Below are positions 10,926-20,849 of a stretch of 64,000 nucleotides of DNA, piece after piece. The stretch is from contig CM077115.1 in NCBI GenBank assembly GCA_039619475.1, forward strand, positions 534,348,315 through 534,412,314, written 5' to 3'. The stretch is from Icerya purchasi (taxonomy: Eukaryota > Arthropoda > Insecta > Hemiptera > Monophlebidae). The stretch's first letter is position 1; every line of letters starts with the position of its first letter. The notes beneath the pieces were generated by a model that saw only the letters and a list, made by a program, of their open reading frames with translations, ran no database searches and was not told where the DNA came from. A program made the translations under genes and the position numbers.

Positions 10926-13582
10926 ACGAGCCTTTCGGGAACACACTTGTGCAAGTACAATAATACTCATTAAAGTGATAACGATACGTAGCGAAGTATT
11001 TAAGAAGAATCGGAATTGGAATTGAATCGAAATAATTTTTCCTAGATATTTTGTTCATGCATCGCATAACTGAATTACCCAATACGTAATGCTATGGAAG
11101 CCAAAAAAATGGAAAAAACTGAATTCCTTTATACAGGCTTTCGCCGCTTTGGTTTCACATTTAATTTTTCAATTATTTAACGTTTTTGTTATATTTTGAT
11201 GATTATTATTGTTCAGTTGCGCATATTTTACTAGGGCTACCTGTAATTACTTTTATAAATAATTATATTTTCAGTTGAAAAACATCAAAAGCTATGCGGT
11301 TGCATTTCAATTTTTTTCGAATTATAATTAATATATTTTCCATTTACTTTTATACTACAATATTTGTTATTTTTATGGTTTCTGAACTTCTTTAAAATTC
11401 ATAGTTTACTTACTGTTAATGATATAATGAAATATTTAATCAATGTCTTAATTTTTTTGCACAGCGGCATAAAAAATGTCAGCCTACTATTTTCCGATCA
11501 GATTAATATAACCGTACGCATATTTTTAGTCAGTTTGTCACCCATATTATAAAAGAAAGCTCAGGAATTCAATATTCTTTTTCTTTTTTAAAATTAACTT
11601 CAAGTTCTTATAATGTTGGTTAAAAAAATTATTTTTTTGTTGTCTCATCCCTATCATAACAAGTACATTGAACGTTCTCAAGCAAATTTTGAAAGGTATC
11701 CCTTGCGAATGTTAAGGTTTGTATACTCGAAATGATTTAAAATTTTTAAATTGTAATTGGTATAATCTGTAGCATTAAAATAAAATCAGTCAATTTATAT
11801 AAGCTGTACTTACTTTTTATTATGTCTGATTTAGTGCTCTTTGATTTAAAACATAATGTATAATAAACAAACAGACAGATAAACATAAATTCTGAAAAAT
11901 ATGCTTTTATGTTTTAAGTTAATTGTAAACAGTGGTACTAAACGCCACAGTTTATTTTGCTTTAAATAATCTTTTATTCAGCTTTAAATTACTAATGCCA
12001 TATAGACAAGTAATGCTCGCTGAATATAATAGTATAACTATGAATGTAAATTTTTAAGGAGGCCTTTAAAAATTTCAGTTCTGAATTGTTAAGAACAAGT
12101 TGTAACGTGAAGTAGTTCACAGTATCAGCCAAATCGCACTTGCAAAGCTTTTGCAGTAACTAAAGTGTACCTTGAATTAAGTTCAACGAGGCAACAAATA
12201 AAGCTTGGTTTAACAGAACTTAAGTAAATTTAAACTACAACAAATAAAATGATATATTCTTATGATGGCTAATTAAATTATAATTTCAGTATTAGTACAT
12301 ATTATTTCGAAAATGTATTTACTTGAAAAATAAGAAAAAGCTTCGCAAAATTGTCATTTAAAGTAATGTTTAATTTAATTGTTCTAATTTCATGTTATTA
12401 GTAAAATATGAAATACACTATAATGATGTGATCCTTTATTTAATGACTGAAATAAAATCTTCAATAAGAGAAAATTTCTGTATAATGTCGAGTCGTTTAT
12501 AATTTTAAAAAGAGATCCGACAATTTGTGAAATAATATTTTAATTTACAGTTCAATAATCGAATCAACAATATAAATAGGTAATGATATGCAGTCGGAGA
12601 AAAAATAGATTTCTTTTGCACACTGTTGAAAACTTTTGTTGTGTGAAATACTTAACTAATAGTAGTATATATTCAGTGTATTCCAAAAAACTAATAAATA
12701 ACAAATATAATTTGAATGTTAATAATTACAGACAGTAATAGCGAAAACCACTTTTATTACTGTAAAACAAACTTTTTTTAGTTCGTAAATTTCTTATTTA
12801 CATCTAGTTTAGGTAAGTGAACTTTATTTCATATTTTTTTTATGTTGCTATAATCAAAAATATATACAATGTTACATTGTGGGAACCACACACTCCTTCC
12901 TGGTCACACTGATCAAAATCCTCTCCTCTCGCCAACAGATCTCGGACGAGCCGTGATTCTGTGTCAACTCGTCCGGGCCAATATTAGTCTAGATAATGAT
13001 ATGGTTCAGCATCGCACGTTTTAACGACGGTCTATTCGATTCGATGTCGCTTCGTCCGCGCTTTTACGAAATAAATTTCTTTTGCCGTGTACTTTTGTTT
13101 TCGGAGTCAACAGAGGTTATGCGACAACATACTGTTTCGAAATTTTATTTACTATGTTTTACAATGTTATTAAATGAAATTGTTTTGTTACTTTATTTCT
13201 AAATTCCTGTTTAATAAATTTCCTGCGTTTTAACGGAAAAATATCTTAATAAAATTGTTAAAATCTTTTTTTCCTTTATTTACTTAAAAATCTGGAAGAA
13301 AAAATTATAAGTACTTTGGCTTGAAATAAACTTAAAGTTAAAAATTATAGTGCATAAAATGTAAATAAACAACAAAAAAATGATTTATTATTATTAAAAA
13401 ATTAAAAAAAAAAAAAAAATTGTGTATTTTTTATTAAGAAAAGTAAAATAATTATTAATTTTTCAATAAAATTGAAATTTAAAATGATGAGTACTACAAA
13501 CGATAATTGATTCTTCTTAAGTACTTTTCGATGCTTTTTGAGTATTTCTGTACTTGCACAAGTGTGTTCCTGAAAGGCTCGT
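10926..13582. mobile_element. Non-autonomous inverted-repeat element, 'ACGAGCC' family copy 1
   Basis: Both ends carry the same roughly 35-bp inverted repeat, beginning ACGAGCCTTTCGGGAACACA at the left; the right copy has one mismatch. The interior matches the element at 36829-43624 in reverse orientation over several hundred bases at each end. No frame in it resembles a transposase. It contains a solo LTR (12878-13126) that copy 2 lacks. The first 14 bp of the terminus are tandemly repeated at 10912-10925, and I could not find a matching target duplication for this copy. Confidence 0.8.
12878..13126. mobile_element. Solo LTR, 249 bp, 4-bp TSD ACAT
   Basis: The sequence begins TGTGGGAACCACACAC and ends TTATGCGACA (TG...CA), flanked by ACAT at 12874-12877 and 13127-13130. 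The homologous stretch of the second element copy (complement of about 37270-37310) runs straight through without it, giving an empty site. Short TSD, TG/CA ends and size fit a solo LTR, probably Ty3/gypsy-like; the family is unknown. An apparent 68-codon frame inside is noncoding. Confidence 0.82.
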
Positions 13583-13992
13583 GAAGTAAGGAAGTTAATC
13601 ATTAAGTAGTTCATAAAGACGGAAAAAAACACCGAAGAAAACGAATTAAAACTATACAGCAAAGATACAATTTTCTAAATTTAAAATAAGGTAACTAAAG
13701 ATTTTAATTTAAAAATTTAAACGAATGTCAAAATATGGAAATACTACCTTTTTGCTCACTATTGTATATACTGTTGCAGTATTGTCGATCCGGATAAATT
13801 GAATTCACCTTTTTTTTTCAAATTCCCGTATACAGTTCTGTATTTTGAATTCTTGGTTTCATGAAACAAACTTTTATTCGCCAATATTGCAGTATCGTCG
13901 ACTAACTGAATTCCTCTATTATAATATACATTTTAGATTTTAATTTTTTATAGATCCTATGTGCTTTAGACCTAACGTAACGTAAATTTGTT
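13583..13992. other. AT-rich gap between two transposons
   Basis: No gene. Contains imperfect internal similarity (CAGTATTGTCGA/GCAGTATCGTCGA-like segments near 13775 and 13890), possibly a decayed inverted or tandem repeat. Nothing else recognised. Confidence 0.4.
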
Positions 13993-14599
13993 TGGTAAAC
14001 TTTCAGATACGGGCCTCCAGTTCATTTTCAGTCTTTACAGTTCATAGTGATACACACGTCATCGTTACATTTTAGTTCGTCTCAATTTAGTTCATATTTC
14101 ATTGAAAATTAAATAAATAATAATTTTGTTGAAAATAGTCCAAATTTGCTGTTCTTAAAATATTTCAACATTTTTGAAATGTTTTTTCAAATTTACTGGC
14201 CTTAGAATATCACCAATTTACTCATAAATATTAAGTTGATTATTTATTTATTTTGGTGATGTAAATTATGGTTAATTTTTTATATTAAATATTTACATAG
14301 TATACTACATGGATGTATGAAAATAAACGATTTTTCCAACTAAAATAAAAAAAAGTATGAAGAGCTTATCACTATTCAAAATTGAACAATCTAATATTAC
14401 GAGTATAAGTGAGAAACAATAATTTGTCAACATTTTGAAAAGAATTTCAGCGCAATCTTTCTCAAACACAGAAATGGACTAGAATTCCAGTAAGAATAAA
14501 TATCTCCATTTTTTAGTATAGCCGTGGATCTGATAAGTATGAAATTTCATCGCTCGTAGCTGAATGTACCAAGCATGTTTCATCATAACATGAAACCTC

Positions 14600-14710
14600 T
14601 CGAATTCAGTTTCGGTTTCAGCCATAGTTTCAGCTGGATGGCAGCCGAAATCCATTTTTTGGCTAAAACTAGGCCGAAACCAAAACCAGAACTGAAAGTT
14701 TGGCTGGACA
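14600..14710. repeat. Degenerate GCCGAAA/TTTCGGC motif cluster
   Basis: Repeated short motifs of the form GCCGAAA, GCTGAAA and their complements occur about eight times in about 110 bp, upstream of the Merlin gene in copy B. They resemble the AGCTGAAAGC arrays at 1014-1045 and 15064-15101 and the cluster at 18235-18355. Confidence 0.55.
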
Positions 14711-15063
14711 CTACTACATAATGTAAATAACATGGGATGCACTATTTCCCCTTGGTCATAACTTAGTTCAGCTCGGCTTTCACGGACAAAGATGAAGCTA
14801 AGTTAATAGAAACAATTTAAAGTAAGAGAATGTGTATAATTTTATTTAAGTAAATTGTTAGCATAATAAAACGTGTGTATACAGGTATATCTATTTGTGA
14901 AATTGAAAATATATAGAAAAAAAGAAAATTGTATATAGATGTAGATTGTGGAAGGTAAGTGTTCAGAGTTTTTCAAATATTTCAAATTTACTCCTCTTCA
15001 AATATTTTAGATTTATTTGTTTTAAAATATTACCAATTAACTCAGAAAAAAATGTGGCTAAGA

Positions 15064-15101
15064 AGCTAGCTGAAAGCTGAAAGCTAAAAGCTGAAAGCCA
15101 A
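15064..15101 (+). repeat. Short (AGCTGAAAGC)n-type array
   Basis: AGCTAGCTGAAAGCTGAAAG and continuation form about four near-10-bp units. The paralogous site in copy A (1014-1045) has one unit fewer. Confidence 0.75.
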
Positions 15102-15590
15102 TCATTCTTCACACATATAAATAATTTAACTTACAAATCATTTAAGTTGCGAATAATTTAACTTACAAATGAAAGAATAATTTTAGAATAATTAATGTGA
15201 TTATTTACTATCGCTTTAAAAAAAAATACTACACATTTGTAATTAAATTATTGCATAGTGAATAAAAATTTTTTTTTTTTAGTTTGCAAAATTTTAATTT
15301 GTTATTTCAGAGATATTTACAAAATCCTACGCTAATAAAAAAGTATAAGTTAATTTTAATTATAAATTTTAAAACAATGTGATTTTGTCCATTTCGATTA
15401 TCGTCCTACGCTTGCTATAGATGTGATTTATTGTCACCGCATGTCATTGACCGCGAAATTTGCATTATAATAGTAACCCACTAACCTGTTGTGCCGGTCA
15501 TTGTTCTCTGTCGTTTCCGGTTGTTGCGGGTGTCCGGCATTTTTTTTTTATTTTTTTTTTGTTTTTTTCCCGTTTTCTGCCCTCGTAATA

Positions 15591-16632
15591 ATGCCCACCG
15601 AAATCGTATTGTGCGACGCGCCGTGTGAACCTGTATATTTCGATTTAATGGCGTATACGGAAGAACAAGCCATCGATTTCCTGATCAAACATCGGGTTCT
15701 TCCGTATTTCAGGTTCAATTATTTCAAACATTTTTTTTTTTCTTTTTTTTTTCATGTTTCATTTCTTCTTATCTACTTCTGCTGCATTTTTTTATTTTTT
15801 TTTACAAAGAATGATTTGCTATGTAGGGTTTGCTCGGCGTGTCAGAGCCTACTAACGTTGAACAAGGCGGCTTTACAATTTCGGTTGTGGCCGACGGATC
15901 GGCGGTGTTAAATGCCAATTTAAAAGTTCGGCCAAGACTGGGACGTTGCTTTCGCGTTGTCGGGTACCTGTGTTAACAATTTGGCGGTTTGTAGTTACAG
16001 TCTTGTACGTCAGTAATCCTCGTGTATATCTACTTTCCCTACTGAAATTATCAAGCGCAACAATTACCGACTACTGGACCTCCTTCTGTAGTGAAGTTAT
16101 GGTGCATTATTTCAATAAACGTTCGGCTCCTTTAGGAGGTAAGGACCGTATCGTGCAAATTGATGAAGCTAAGTTCATCAAAATGAAATTTGTGTCTACC
16201 TCCTCTTCGCGCCGAGAGGCTGGTTTATGGGTTTTTGGTGCGATTGATGTTTCCTCCGGCAATTTTTACATGACTCTTGTTCCTGACCGTAGTTCCCAAA
16301 CGTTGCTTCCGATTATTCATCGTGTTATCCGTCTCGGTTCGATCATCCAATCTGACGAATGGAGAGGGTATACACCTCTTTCTCATGATCCTAATTATAT
16401 CCACCGGCCTGTAAACCATTTCGTCACTTACGTTAATCCGGTTACCGGGGTTCACACCAACAACATTGAACGTTTATGGCGTGAAGCCCGGAGTAAAATT
16501 CCGAAATATGGTACTAGGGAAGATTTCTTCCCCTACTATATCGCGGAATTTTATTTCACGCAACGAGTGCCACTGTCTCAGCTAGTGCACGAATTTTATA
16601 ACACCGCCGCCGAGATCCATCCGGCATATTAA
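15591..16632 (+). pseudogene. Merlin transposase, copy B (catalytic triad kept, one frame slip)
   Basis: The better-preserved Merlin transposase. Exon 1 is 15591-15712, the intron 15713-15826 (GT...TAG, pyrimidine-rich) and exon 2 is 15827-16632 with its natural stop (TAA at 16630). Joining at these borders keeps the frame through RVCSACQSLLTL. A one-base slip near 15905-15912 (CGGTGTTAAATGCC) is the only lesion. The rest is open: KTGT, SSATITDYWTSFCSEV, IVQIDEAKF, IIQSDEWRGY, VNHFVTYVNPVTGVHTNNIE, ending in EIHPAY. All three acidic residues (Asp, Asp, Glu) are present. Because copy A carries a slip at the same spot, it predates the split of the two copies. Predicted length is about 309 residues, normal for Merlin. 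Confidence 0.85.
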
Positions 16633-16633
16633 G

Positions 16634-16728
16634 GTATGTAATTTAGCATATTTCATATCTAATCTTATTTAATATGTTAACGTTATTTTTCAATTCCCTC
16701 TTTTACTCTTTTTTTACATAATTTATAG
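16634..16728 (+). other. Intron-like segment after the Merlin stop, absent from copy A
   Basis: GTATGT at 16634 and a pyrimidine-rich ATTTATAG ending at 16728 bracket 95 bp with the look of a 3'-UTR intron. Copy A lacks 104 bp here (16623-16726 in B coordinates), an almost but not exactly coincident gap. Confidence 0.45.
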
Positions 16729-16887
16729 TCGGTTCGTTTTTTTTTTTATATATTTTGTTTACAGTTTTTGATTTTTCCGCGCTATTTTAAATATGTCCCT
16801 TAATAACATATTAACTTTCCGCTATTTCATTTTTCGCGCTATTTCCCATATCATAGTTAAGTTACTTCACTTTGTTTACGTCATGTT

Positions 16888-16998
16888 CATTTTTGGTCGT
16901 AATTTTAGTTCGTTCATTTTCGCTGTTATTCGTTAGTTCATACACTATGAATAATAGCAAAAATGAACGAACTAATATTACGACCAAAAATGAACTGG
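16888..16998. repeat. Terminal hairpin of Merlin copy B
   Basis: Same folded-back structure as 5980-6095, with a less perfect centre (TTCGTTAGTTCA in place of the symmetric loop). The outer arm is the right terminal repeat. Confidence 0.85.
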
Positions 16999-17021
16999 AG
17001 CCCCGGATCTGATGGCTTACC

Positions 17022-18541
17022 ATGAATATAAACATAGTGGTACTAGAAATGTGTAATTTACGATTTTATAATATTACAAATGTTTTAAAGCAATAAATTT
17101 ATATATTGTCTAGTAATTATAAAATTATAACACTAAACTGGCTTGTAATAAAACATTCATTCTATTTGATAAAATGTAAAAATACTATTGTTTATTAACG
17201 AGTTATTATGTTTTACATTGTAAAATGACGTCACAATATTAACGGCAACGAAGAAGTACAAATAGGCGGAGTTTAAATATTCGTCTACGGCAGCGTAGGT
17301 GTATTTATTGTCCACCGGCAAAAGCCTGCCTAAATTAATTCAATTTTTTCTCTTTTTTTGGTTCCCATAGCATAACGCATCGGCTAATTCAGTTATTTGA
17401 TGTATGAACAAAATATCTAGGAAAAATTATTTCGATTCTATTCCAATTCCGATTCTTCTAAAATACTTCGCGCTACGTATCGTTATCACTTTAATGAGTA
17501 TTATTGTACTTGCACAAGTGTGTTCCCGAAAGGCACGTGTCTTCTTGCCTTTCGCTAACGAATAGTTCTAAAAAATATATATCAAAAACACCGTCGAATG
17601 AATCTTTTTGCGAAGTTGTTAATTTTATTTAGCGGTGATTATCCTGCCGGTATGCCTTTTCGGGTTTTTTGTTAAAAAACTTCTGCCGGCTCAACATAGC
17701 TCGGCACGCATTTCAAACGTCTATGCTGTCAGCAAATGCTCTATCTCCGCTTCTCGGCCACACACAAACAAACCAGTTCATTATCTCGGCGCAGCGGTCA
17801 GAACATCTGTGCCAGGATCCCACGATTTTTTTAGCCAAGGAAACGTCTTTGAAATCTATGCCGCGTTTGCCCGCTACCGAGACCACCCGAGAAATTAATG
17901 ACTGTCGCCAAAATTTGATTATTTTCTAGCTCGGACAGCGTTAACAAAGGTCGTAAGAAATGCCGAATCCGTCTCAACACGTTTGAATGGACGAATTATT
18001 CAAAAGTATACATATCTATTGTAATTCAACATAATTGAATATATTCAATTCGTTTTAATCAGTGTAGTTCTGGAAAACGTGGTCCAATTATGTGCACTGA
18101 ACACTTTATTTCTACAAGGCGTATAATTTGTTATTAAGAAAGTATAATTTGAGTTGAATCTTCAATAAATTTATATCGAATTTTTTTTTGTTTGTTTTAT
18201 CTAAATAATTTACATCAGTAGTGTAATACTCAGGGATAGCAAGCCATCCGAAAGCCAAAAGGCAAAAGCTGAAAAAAACCGGTAAATTTGTCATTTCAAA
18301 AGCCAGTCGAAAGCTGAAGCTGATGCGCTAAAACAGCTATAGCCAGCCGAAAGCTGTATTTTTCAACTTTTTTTTTTTTACATATTCAACAGGCAACACT
18401 GAGATAATGAGAATCATTGAAAGTTGAAACGGCTTTGCTTCGAGCCAATCTTTTAAAAAGTTGTAAATTGTAATTTTCAGCTCTTTCATGTGTTTTTCTT
18501 TTGCATTTCATTTGTCTAATTTTATTATGTGAAATTGTTAT
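17022..18541. other. Gene-free stretch with a partial 'ACGAGCC' element end
   Basis: About 17320-17545 matches the right end of the elements at 10926-13582 and 36829-43624, finishing in GTGTTCCCGAAAGGCACGT (one base altered); its other end is missing. 17630-17940 is locally GC-richer and holds two overlapping short frames with no recognisable homology. 18235-18360 has a cluster of AGCCGAAAGC-like motifs. No gene recognised. Confidence 0.55.
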
Positions 18542-19522
18542 TGTAATGTGTCCATTACATGGGTATTAAAAAATAATAATAAATAAAATAATAATAAAAA
18601 AAAAATAATAATAAAAATAATGTGGAATGTGTGGTGCGGGTGCGGATGTGAGCGCGCATGAAACTGTTGTCGGTGAGGGGTGGCCAATCGCCGTTCAGAA
18701 AAAAAACAATAAGATCTACCTGATTCGGCCAACACGGACCGGAAGGCGGTCGGAATAGAAATGACGACAAAAAAGAAGATTTTTTAGACGGAAGTGAGTG
18801 GTCTTTTGGCTGGATGAAGTTAGTCTCTAGTTTTCGCACCTTTGAATCGAGTCGTTTGCCAACGTTCGTTAGTTTTGGGTTTACCAGCAATCTGCGGAGG
18901 AGTCCTGTGCGACCTGCTAAGAGAAGTAGTTAGTTTTGGCAGAAGTTTCGCGTTCGGTCAAGTTGAAAAAGACAGTTATTTGTTCGAAAAGTAAAACTCC
19001 GAAATTCGCGACCTTATTAAAGAATAGTTGGAAACGATCGAACGTCCGTTAAAAGAATCAACGACGAATCCAATTGTTCCGTGACAACCGACCGCCGCAT
19101 CGTCAACCTACGGATCAACCCGGATATCCACCGACAACAGTGATACGTAGAATTTTGTATTATATTTGTATATATCGGTTTATATTAAATTTTATCCGTA
19201 TTATCCGAATTAATCATTGTTTTTCAGCGGTCGACCGGTAACGAAAGATAGGTGTGATCCAGTTTATTTTAATATATTGTTTATGCTTCAAAATTTCAAA
19301 AAACTTAAATTATTCTTAACTTAATAAAATCTAAATAAATAAAATCCACGAGCGAAAAACCTCGTGGTTGGCATCCCTGGATTTAAATTAAAAGCGGTGA
19401 CTAGTTGAATAGTACCGTTTCATTTGGCATCCCTGGTGGGGAGACTACGCTTTACAGCATAGTACCGTTTCATTTGGCATCCCTGGTGGGGAGACTACGC
19501 TTTACAGCATAGTACCGTTTCA
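18542..19522 (+). mobile_element. Solo LTR, 981 bp, 4-bp TSD TTAT
   Basis: Starts TGTAATGTGTCCATTACATG and ends TAGTACCGTTTCA (TG...CA), flanked by TTAT at 18538-18541 and 19523-19526. It is related throughout to the LTR at 23768-24783: shared blocks include the start, a TTGTCGG segment, CCGACAACAG.GATACGTA, GCGGTCGACCG and GGCATCCCTGG near the end. TSD size and termini fit a Ty3/gypsy-type LTR. The end module is amplified in tandem. No internal region remains. Confidence 0.82.
19411..19522 (+). repeat. 50-bp tandem repeat of the LTR 3' end
   Basis: Units 19411-19460 and 19461-19510 are identical and a 12-bp partial unit follows (19511-19522). Each ends in AGCAT and begins AGTACCGTTTCATTTGGCAT. 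A diverged version (GGCATCCCTGGATTTAAATT, 19373-) precedes them. The related LTR at 24783 has a single such module. Confidence 0.92.
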
Positions 19523-19551
19523 TTATAAAAATATGTTCATTAACTACTTAC

Positions 19552-19740
19552 TTGCACCAGCATACGATTTTCCAACTTTATAACTCTTCCAAATATTCAC
19601 ATTTGAAGGATATTGCGCACCTTCCAATAATTTATTTAAAGTATTCTGCGATTTAACGTGATCTGGCCAAATACACATTGATTTATTGTTATTCAGCCGA
19701 CAAGAAGGAACAACTTGTAACCCATCAGAAAATTTACTCG
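19552..19740 (-). pseudogene. Single exon of a DUF4806-family-like protein
   Basis: On the minus strand a frame of about 63 codons reads KFSDGLQVVPSCRL, CIWPDHVKSQNTLNKLL, NVNIWKSYKVGKSYAGA. This is the N-terminal 'bias for VPS..WL / C.WP / W..Y.V' layout of insect proteins that carry DUF4806. It ends at a GTAAGT donor (bases 19551-19546), and an AG acceptor in frame can be placed at about 19741 (TCAATCGAG). An upstream in-frame stop shows it is not a continuous longer ORF. I found no second exon in the window. A solo LTR lies 26 bp beyond the donor, in what would be the intron. It could be a host gene exon or part of a transposon that carries this domain. Confidence 0.45.
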
Positions 19741-20018
19741 ATTGAATATTTTTTTAATGCTGGCTACATTTTTTTATTTATAATTTTTCAATTTGAAGAA
19801 AGTAAAGTTAAATAATTTTTTATGAATGCTACATACGATGTTTTCTAACGAACGCACATTTCTTTTAACTCGATGCTAAACTATAAACAGAAAAATATAG
19901 ATACGAGTGCATTTCTGTAAACATTAAAAAGGTGTATTAAAAAAAATCTGAAAGAAGTATTAAAGAGATATATAGTTGATATTGTTTTTTATTTCAGTGT
20001 GAATTACATTAACAGAAA

Positions 20019-20478
20019 ATGTCATCTAAAAATTATTCACATATTCGTGAAGAGGCTGTCAATTCTCAAACGAATATGACCGATTTATTAAGTTTTATTT
20101 CAACAAGATTTGAAAGTATATATTAATGGGTTATGACTTACCAATACATTTTTATGATATCTTCAGAATTTAAAAATAGTTACACAGTATCAGTTATTAC
20201 GTGAGCACGAAAAATTATCGGCTGTCCAATTTGATTCGGAAAAAGTATTCGACAATTCATCAGACAGAGTTGTAGATAATTATGAAAATGGAAATCTATT
20301 ATCGAACGCGAAGTCAAAAAATGAATTTGAAGAAAATTATGATCTCGTGGTTACCAAAGAAGAGGAAAGTGGAAACATTTCTAAAGATTTAACAATGAAT
20401 ACAAGGAAAATTAAAAATAAACGTAAACAAAAGTATTTTCGAAACAAAAAGGGTAATGAACGGAAGAGAAAATTGTAG
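20019..20478 (+). CDS. Possible two-exon small gene, unrecognised
   Basis: An ATG at 20019, 23 bases after an acceptor-like TTTTATTTCAG, opens a frame MSSKNYSHIREEAVNSQTNM... to 20115, where a GTATAT donor occurs. A 64-bp intron ending in AATAG at 20179 restores phase into a second open block (THYQ-like TQYQLLREHEKLSAVQF...), which ends at TAG 20476-20478 with a very basic tail (KNKRKQKYFRNKKGNERKRK). Predicted length is about 132 residues: acidic/Asn-rich middle, lysine/arginine-rich C-terminus, no motif I can name. Support is limited to open frame, phase-compatible splice sites and composition. It may be the tail of a transposon-encoded or host nuclear protein. Confidence 0.38.
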
Positions 20479-20849
20479 TAATTATTTTCTGTAACATGGA
20501 TTTTTTTTTTTTATATTTAATTGATGAATAAAAAAAATTTATAAAATTTTTCTATTTAAAGTTATATAAATGATTTTGTGTAGTTTGACAACACGCGTTC
20601 GTTTAAATTGTTTTGATATAACGGAACAAAGTTCGTAGTGGAATGTAATTGTGTATTGCTCGCCCGATGAAACTTCCGAGTGAGAAACGCTGACGGTATT
20701 ATTAAACAAGAGAGAAAATATTTAATTTACGATCGCATCGGTGAGATTATTCCGTTTATTACTTTGGTACACGGCATTAGCCGAGCCAAATTAACAATTA
20801 GATTAAGAATATTATGTTACTAACATTTAATTGACGCGGTAATATAATT

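Larger units (their letters stand above)
13993..17021 (+). mobile_element. Merlin-type element copy B with both terminal repeats
   Basis: The left end (13993-14028, starting TGGTAAACTTTCAGATACGG) matches the reverse complement of the right end (16986-17021, TGGTAAGCCATCAGATCCGG), both continuing into CTCCAGTTCATTTT. The right boundary agrees with the point where copies A and B diverge. The element holds one transposase gene (15591-16632), a 3' hairpin and about 1.6 kb of AT-rich 5' sequence with diverged internal duplications (14106-14220 resembles 14975-15045). No convincing 8-9-bp target duplication was found, so the outermost bases are uncertain. Confidence 0.72.

Noticed and set aside
12996..13202. 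68-codon plus-strand frame
   Set aside because: Starts inside the 249-bp solo LTR and runs out into its host element; cannot be one gene.
13993..17021. 8-9-bp target duplication around Merlin copy B
   Set aside because: Compared several offsets at both ends and found no match, so no duplication is claimed.
17635..17929. Two overlapping short frames in a GC-richer patch
   Set aside because: No homology I can name, two competing frames of similar length, no splice or promoter support.
18555..18890. 111-codon minus-strand frame
   Set aside because: Inside the other solo LTR; ends in low-complexity Phe/Tyr from AAT-rich DNA.
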